The translations under genes were made by a program, and so were the position numbers. Below the pieces are notes generated by a model, which was not told the origin of the DNA, did not search any database, and was given only the letters and a program-made list of their open reading frames with translations. Source: Andrena cerasifolii (taxonomy: Eukaryota > Arthropoda > Insecta > Hymenoptera > Andrenidae). Taken from it: a stretch of DNA of 64,000 nucleotides. The stretch covers positions 12,874,501-12,938,500 of the forward strand of contig NC_135122.1 in assembly GCF_050908995.1 (NCBI RefSeq), given 5' to 3'. This document shows positions 58,124 through 64,000 of this stretch, piece after piece; position 1 is the stretch's first letter, and each line of letters starts with the position of its first letter.

Positions 58124-60581
58124 TACTTATATTTGGATTTCCTGCAAGAAACCACCTCCGAAACAAGCGCGAAATGGAAAGGGCAACGTTCGACTAGCTC
58201 CTCTTTCCATCTCCGTGGCGAGTTCGTGACCGCGTCGACCGTTGGTGCAACGTTCCGCGGGAACGCCACCGAACGGCAGCAAAGGAGAGGAGAGAGGAGA
58301 CGTACGTTACCGGCAGCCCTGTTTTACATGGCCGATTGCATCTCCTTTCCATGCGCCACGGCGACACGCGTTCCCGTTCTCCTCGGCTAGCCGCGGCTGT
58401 ACGGGCGCACGAACGGGGGACGATTTTCTAGCGGCCGCGCGCGATCTTGAAGGGCCCGCCGATCGCATCCCCCGATCTAGCGCGGCACAATTAGGATGCC
58501 CTTAAAGGGAGCCCCGCGGAACAGCTACGCGGCGTTATGTACCTACCGGTTTCCGGCACCGTGCACGGATTACGAATGGAATGCGATTCTGTCGGTCGAC
58601 TGGCCCTCCGTACGGCTCCCGAGCCCGATTCCGCCGATCCCCTGCGCTGTAATATGGTATCTTGACGAGCAATTTCTCCGAGGTTAACGCGAGGAGAAGT
58701 TCATCGACTAAGCGCAAATTAATAGACGCTTCCCGAAGGGTGCTTGGTTATCGTGTTGTAAGATATTGCCGCTAACAATTAGATCTCCAGCTAATTGTAG
58801 CACAGCTGGGATAACTTTGAAATTGATTCCTTTGAATGAGAAATAGTAGCATGCCGTCGTGTGCAGGTCGTTTATATCAATTAATTCGATGAAACACAGC
58901 TAGAACAGTCGTGGAACAGTCGCATGTAACGAGTGACCCTCGAATGTGCACGGGGTGGTTTTTAACGAGTTTAATCGAGTAGCGCGGGCTCGCTGTACCG
59001 TAATTGAATTCATAGAAGATAGCGTGTAATTGCAGTAAAATTAATTAATAAATTGCCAGCTGCTCTGAGAAGGTAGGGAAATTTCGGCACGCTGTATCGA
59101 TCGGCAAATCCTGAATGCATACTTGCGAAACTCCGTTCGCATGAGTAGCGTGCACGCGACACAAGGGCGAACGTAATCGCGCAGCCGCGCTCAATGCGAT
59201 CGTTTCGGCCGGCCGAAGAGCACGACAATTCCCAAATTGATTCGTCCCTTTCGAGTATTCCAACATCGTTCTCCGTCGAAGCTCTCGCCCGTTAAAGGGT
59301 ATCGACCTGGTGGCGCGAACGAGTCCCGACGGAGATTCATTAACGCTTCGCCCGTGTCCCGCTTAAGTACTCCAATCGCGAAGCCACTCAGGAACGATTC
59401 CACGTACGAAGGGCGAGGGAAAAGGGGGGAGGGAGGAGCGAGGGACAGAGTGGAAGACGGAAGGGCGAACCACTTGGAGGTCTGTGGATCGAGTAGTCCA
59501 AGTCTGGCTGGAAACTCCAGCTCTCGGGACGAGAGTATCCCCGAACTACCCCGACGGTGATGAGAGCCGGAGAAGAAGAGCGAGTGGATAGGGACGCGGC
59601 CCGAGAGTCCTGATAATTGTGACACTCGCGTCGCGTCGTCTCGATGCGTCCCCGCGTCTTATTAAGTAGTCCTGGGGTCGGAGGAGCGTAGCCTAGCATC
59701 GATTTCGTGGCAAGCTTGCCTTCGAGCCCCGCCGGGAATCGGAACGAGCCCACCCGCTACCTCTTACCACAAATCATTTCCTCGCGACACCGGCAACCCC
59801 CCATCCTCCACTCGACGCCGACGTCGACATCGACGGGGATTGTGTACAAAGAGCCCCGACGACGCCTTATTCCCCATTCTTCCCCCGTCCCCAGGCATTC
59901 GCGGGCACCGTTGACAACCTCGAAGAAAAAGTAGCTTCCAGTGAAATGTTTTGCTCGTGAATCATAATTCCGCGGCACGTCGCGCGGCCTCCTCCCATCG
60001 AACACGTTAAAGGGAGGTGGTGGTCCGTGACAGCTGGGGTGGCGGGATCGGTTTCCGAGTCGTTCGTCTGGAAGCTTCGGTTACCCAGCGACTGTCACTC
60101 TGTCGAATAACGTTTAACTCGGTTAAAGACGGGGGATCAAGAGAAGCGGCGGGGTACTTTTCCCGTGGAAATCGGGAAACGAGGACTCTACTCCTCGAGG
60201 ATTCGCCCGGCTGTCAAAGAAGTTTTCGGGTTCGTCGCTGGAATCGAATGTAATATTCAAATATTTAAATGGACGTGTTCCGCTCGAATTGAGCAGACGG
60301 CTCCTTTGGAGATGGTGTCTGCGTTACGACGCATAGAGCATGCATCCCCGCATGCTTCGAAATTTCGCAAACGTGATCGATGTCGGTATTACGGTGCACG
60401 CCCGCCCGTTTCTCGAGCGACGTCGCAGCCACTCCTTCGCGGCAATACACGGCCCCAGAAGGATCGCCTTGTTCTGAAAATAAGACTGCCCTCCCCTTAT
60501 TTATTCGCGGAAAAAGGGAGCCGTTGACGTGCACCGACAACTTTCATCCCTCGCAGCGAGCCATAAATATATACACGTGTA
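58124..60581. other. GC-rich non-coding stretch
   Basis: No supportable exon, RNA gene or mobile element. Open frames on both strands lack domains. Confidence 0.5.
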
Positions 60582-60818
60582 GGGGAGAGCGGGGACAAAC
60601 GTACGGCGTCATGAAAGTAACACACCTTCTCCCCACCTTCCACAAATATTTCCAAAACGTTTGCTTTACACAGTTACTTATGTAAGGCTGAATCTGGGCT
60701 CAAATACTAGACCAAGAAACATAGTATCTTAAGGCATAATTTTCATTTTTATATCTATAAAAGATAATTATAGGCTAGGCCGAATGTAAAAAGTGTTACT
60801 TTTGCCCCCGCTCTCCCG
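60582..60818. mobile_element. Short GGGGA-type element (G)
   Basis: TA flanks both ends. Left GGGGAGAGCGGGGACAAA and inward-read right CGGGAGAGCGGGGGCAAA agree apart from two positions, and both are followed by AAGTAACAC, which sits 19 bp farther in on the left. The longer left end may be a doubled end in the opposite orientation. The 237-bp interior is non-coding. Confidence 0.75.
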
Positions 60819-61949
60819 TATGTACGTTTCCGGTCGCCATGAGAGCGACACAGTGTCTCGTAAATTGACCGTGAGCCAGAGAGGAACAGGAACTATTATA
60901 GACGACGGGGGATGGAGAGAGACTGGTACGTTTCTATATTACATTTGCCTGCTCCCTCATCCTTCTTCCCTCCGTAGGTTCCTCTTCCTTCGGCTAGAGC
61001 ACTCCGGCTCTCGTTTTACAATCGGTACCTGCTGCAGGCCGATACTGCATTTTATTCCACGAGGGTGGCCCGGCCCGAGGGGTGAGCAGGCAATTTTATT
61101 GGATGTGACACTAACGCTCTCTTCCCTCCGTGCGAGCCCCTCGAACCTTCGTTTGGCCACCTCTTTCCCTCGCCCTCTTCCCCCCACTTGCTACCCCCTT
61201 GATTTCCACTCGGCCCCTCTTTCTCGTTTGCTCTCATTCGGACAGAAAGGGGCTTCAAATGGCTGCAATATCCGCGTGTATTGACTCCTGGAATTGGGAA
61301 GACCTTCTCGTGTCCGGGAACTGTCCCGACCTCGTCTCCTCCTGTCCCGTCTGTCGGTAACCAAACGCTACCCTCTTTATTCGCCTCCTCTCCCAGCGCC
61401 TACGCTTTTTTCCCCTTTCTTCCTTCTCCACCGTTCCGGCTGGCTTCTCTCGGCCCCGTTCGCCCGACTGCCCGTGGGTAGCTCGTGCGTCATTAGCTCG
61501 CCTTTTGCGAGGGATCGGGAGAGGGCGATTACCACCCCTCTACCAGCCTGCTCGAGATTTCGCGCGAGCCCACGGGCCCTGTCAAACCCCGTCGAAAAAG
61601 CGATCTCCTTGACTCGCTCCTTCTCCTCGGCTCAGGCCCTCCACCGGACGCAACCTGAACGCGAGAAGAAATTACGATTCCTCCCCTTGTTTGCCTTACC
61701 TTCGAGGGGCTTCTTCGCCGAAATAACGTCGTTCCCTCGTCCACGCTGTATCCCGACGCGAAATGGATGTCGAAATCCACCCAAGTACCGTGTCACGATC
61801 GCGGCGATCGAATAGGAATTAAGGGTCTAGTAGGAAACCCCAAGGGTTGATCGTGGCCGAGTGTCTGTATCGGAGAGGATGAATTTTTGTCGGTAAATAA
61901 AAAGATTCTGGCGTGACGACTGCATCGTTTCTAAAACCGCTCATCAGTA
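60819..61949. other. GC-rich, pyrimidine-rich non-coding stretch
   Basis: C/T-rich on the plus strand around 60,950-61,480. No supportable exon. Confidence 0.5.
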
Positions 61950-62719
61950 GGGAGACCGGGCAGGTTGTTACAAAGCAGTTTAAATTTTTTTCACGGTTGT
62001 GTATGTTGTTTGTTTATAGTCGGTTCACACGTTGTCACTTTATTACAGTTTTTTGTGTTTTCGGTACTAATAGTAACTTTTCTTTTTCTACTTTAATCTT
62101 TTCTACTGAACAGACAGATAAATGTATGTAAATTAAAATTACCACGTTTGAATCAGTGTTCCTTTAGCTACAGATTCGTACCAAGAACATAAGAATACAC
62201 CAAACTGGTATGAACTTGTAGCTTTTTATACACAATGGTGTCAACCGGTGCAAGTTGTTACACAAGACAAGGGGCATGTTGTTACAGAGGGAAAGGGGCA
62301 TGTTGTTACATTGTATTTAGTAATTAATTTATTAATTTAACTCTTTCAACTGTTAAAAGAAAAAAAACGAAAAGTAAAAATCGAAACCTAAAAAGATTTT
62401 ATTAAAAAGTTTTAAAAAGGAAACTGATGACATAGAAATTAAAAAAACATACAGTAAAGAAAAGACAGATGAGAAATAAAATCACCACAAATAATAGACA
62501 CGAGTCCCCGTATGAAACGGACGACGATAATTAATGCAACTGATTTCAGTAGTTTTCTTATTTGTTGTTTCAAAGTCATGGTTTTCGTTTAATTACATGC
62601 GATAGTGGTCATCGGTACAGGAAAGAACGTACTTTAAGTGAGAGTCATTGATCGTATTGAATATGGAATGCAAAAAAAATAAAAAACTGAAAATGTAACA
62701 ACTAGCCCCGGTCCTCCCC
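61950..62719. mobile_element. GGGGA-type element with tandem GTTGTTACA boxes (H)
   Basis: TA flanks both ends. Left GGGAGACCGGGCAGGTTGTT and inward-read right GGGGAGGACCGGGGCTAGTT both continue to TACA. The box GTTGTTACA recurs inside three times in tandem at about 62,254, 62,278 and 62,302, each preceded by a G-rich word (two are GGGGCAT) with a 24-bp period. The interior is otherwise AT-rich and has no transposase. Confidence 0.85.
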
Positions 62720-63090
62720 TACTTCCTTCTGTTACACAACATCCCTTCTGACAGCTTTACGGTCGCCATATCTTGGGGAAAAAAGGCTTTCGCGGGAGTT
62801 TCGCGCGGTTGGACCAGCGCCAGGCGACCTAGTGCCACGCTGCTGGCGAACCGTGATAAATCAACTTGAAGATGCGTCGACGTCGGTACAGAAATAATTG
62901 GATGGATCGCCACTCGACACGCTGGTCACTATAAATCATGAATTTTTAACCCGTTCGACGATTTCCGTGGGGCTGAAAAATTTGCTCGACCCAGCCACTT
63001 TATGGTACCATCCATTCGTGTTAAATGAACGTTAATATTAAACCGTTTGGCGGAACGTCGTATACTTGACTTTGCCATCGACAAACTTAC
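62720..63090. other. Short spacer between two mobile elements
   Basis: Mixed-composition sequence without an exon or repeat that I can see. Confidence 0.5.
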
Positions 63091-63838
63091 TTAAGGGGGT
63101 AGTGGACTATTTCAGCTTAAAAAAATCAATATTTTTTATTTTACTGCTTCTGAAAGTCTTATCCTTTACGAACATTTGAAACAAATGTTCATGAAAAATT
63201 CAAATAATTGTCGAAGTTATAGCAGCGAACGTAACACAGTGTGTACCGCCGAGTAAACGCGCGATAAAGGTAACACACCGAACTTTGCAGCCGGTTTTCT
63301 CGAAACACCATTTTCAGAAACGGTGTACATCATAACTCTTGAACGAATGAATATTTTCACTTAAAATTTTAAACGGAGCTGTAGAATTCCATTCTCTATC
63401 GTGTAGAAATTCCGCATCAATATTGGATGTTTGTAAAACATTTTATAACCGATTAAAGACTATTTTTCACGTAAAAATGTGGAAAGAAAATTGATTAGTG
63501 TGTAACTTCCACATTTTTTGTTCAAATTCATCCGCAAGTTTCCACACTGTAGATATTTGTGTATAGAATAATCACCTCAAAGCATTTTGCTTTCACACGA
63601 TTGGTTCACCTGAATCGATGTACACCACCTGCAGCGGCGCGCCGTACAGGACTATCTTCAACGATTAATAACTTCGACAATTTTATACATCCGACGATTT
63701 TTTTTTATTGTAAATACTCGCAAACATGCCCACAATAGATTGTCAAAAGCACGACTATAACGATTGTTTGGTATCAAAGTAATTTAGCGTCAAACAAACT
63801 AAAGATTTTACGTATCCAATAGTCCACTACCCCCTTAA
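63091..63838. mobile_element. TTAA-flanked DNA element
   Basis: TTAA at 63,091-63,094 and 63,835-63,838 bounds a perfect 17-bp terminal inverted repeat, GGGGGTAGTGGACTATT. Inside, AATTGTCGAAGTTAT (about 63,206) and ATAACTTCGACAATT (about 63,668) are inverted, so it is partly foldback. There is no transposase frame. TTAA targets point to piggyBac or Kolobok-type mobilisation; the choice between them is open. Confidence 0.8.
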
Positions 63839-64000
63839 GTAGTCCGCAAACTCTACTGTCGATCCCAGCCGCGCACCGAAACTGGTCCCAAAAAACAACT
63901 GGAGCAACAAGACGCGGGTAGTCGCGTCGAACGGATAATGCGCCCCGGATTCTATCGATAGGGGGCGACATTAAGCCGAAGATCGAGACGGCTGTCACGC
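63839..64000. other. Window edge, nothing recognised
   Basis: GC-rich sequence with no supportable feature. Confidence 0.5.

Overview
The window looks like nuclear DNA from an insect, most likely a hymenopteran (bee, wasp or ant). It is CpG-rich, GC-rich sequence with no operon structure, split by sharply AT-rich islands and dotted with CT/GA microsatellites. The taxonomic guess is inference; no diagnostic gene is present.

Coding content is very low. The only exon I can support is at 19,541-19,663 (+). It has a branch-point-like CTAAC, a pyrimidine-rich acceptor, 26 nt of apparent 5' UTR, an ATG, a basic n-region, a hydrophobic core and an A-x-A-like signal-peptidase site, and then a strong donor (GGTAAGTG). 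It is probably the signal-peptide exon of a secreted or membrane protein whose other exons lie outside the window or are not recognisable. Most of the window is then intron or flanking DNA. The many long open frames elsewhere are what stop-poor GC-rich sequence gives by chance; none shows a domain I recognise.

The real content is short non-autonomous DNA transposons, which explain nearly all AT-rich islands. I resolve about sixteen copies or ends: a Transib-like hairpin element with RSS-like ends (4,205-4,571), a hAT-like element with an 8-bp target duplication (54,741-55,445), two TTAA-flanked elements (1,512-2,574 and 63,091-63,838), foldback elements (29.85-30.17 kb and 34.31-34.58 kb), and a large group bounded by TA and beginning GGGTA or GGGGA (13.2, 17.5, 21.9, 28.0, 56.9, 60.6 and 61.9 kb, with solo ends at 11.0, 34.9 and 49.9 kb; a 39.3 kb copy starts AGGTA).

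The most interesting pattern is in that last group. Each element has its own inverted-repeat motif, but five complete elements and one solo end share one design. One terminus carries a single copy of the motif. The other carries two copies in tandem, 17 to 18 bp apart. Further copies, some folded into hairpins, lie inside. Because the motifs differ between elements while the spacing is kept, this looks like a conserved arrangement of transposase binding sites rather than shared ancestry of bases. Other items worth checking are a 71-nt GC-rich hairpin at 56,584-56,654, a 65-bp local duplication at 3.2/3.7 kb, and an AGCTCGAG-type word array shared by two loci 45 kb apart.
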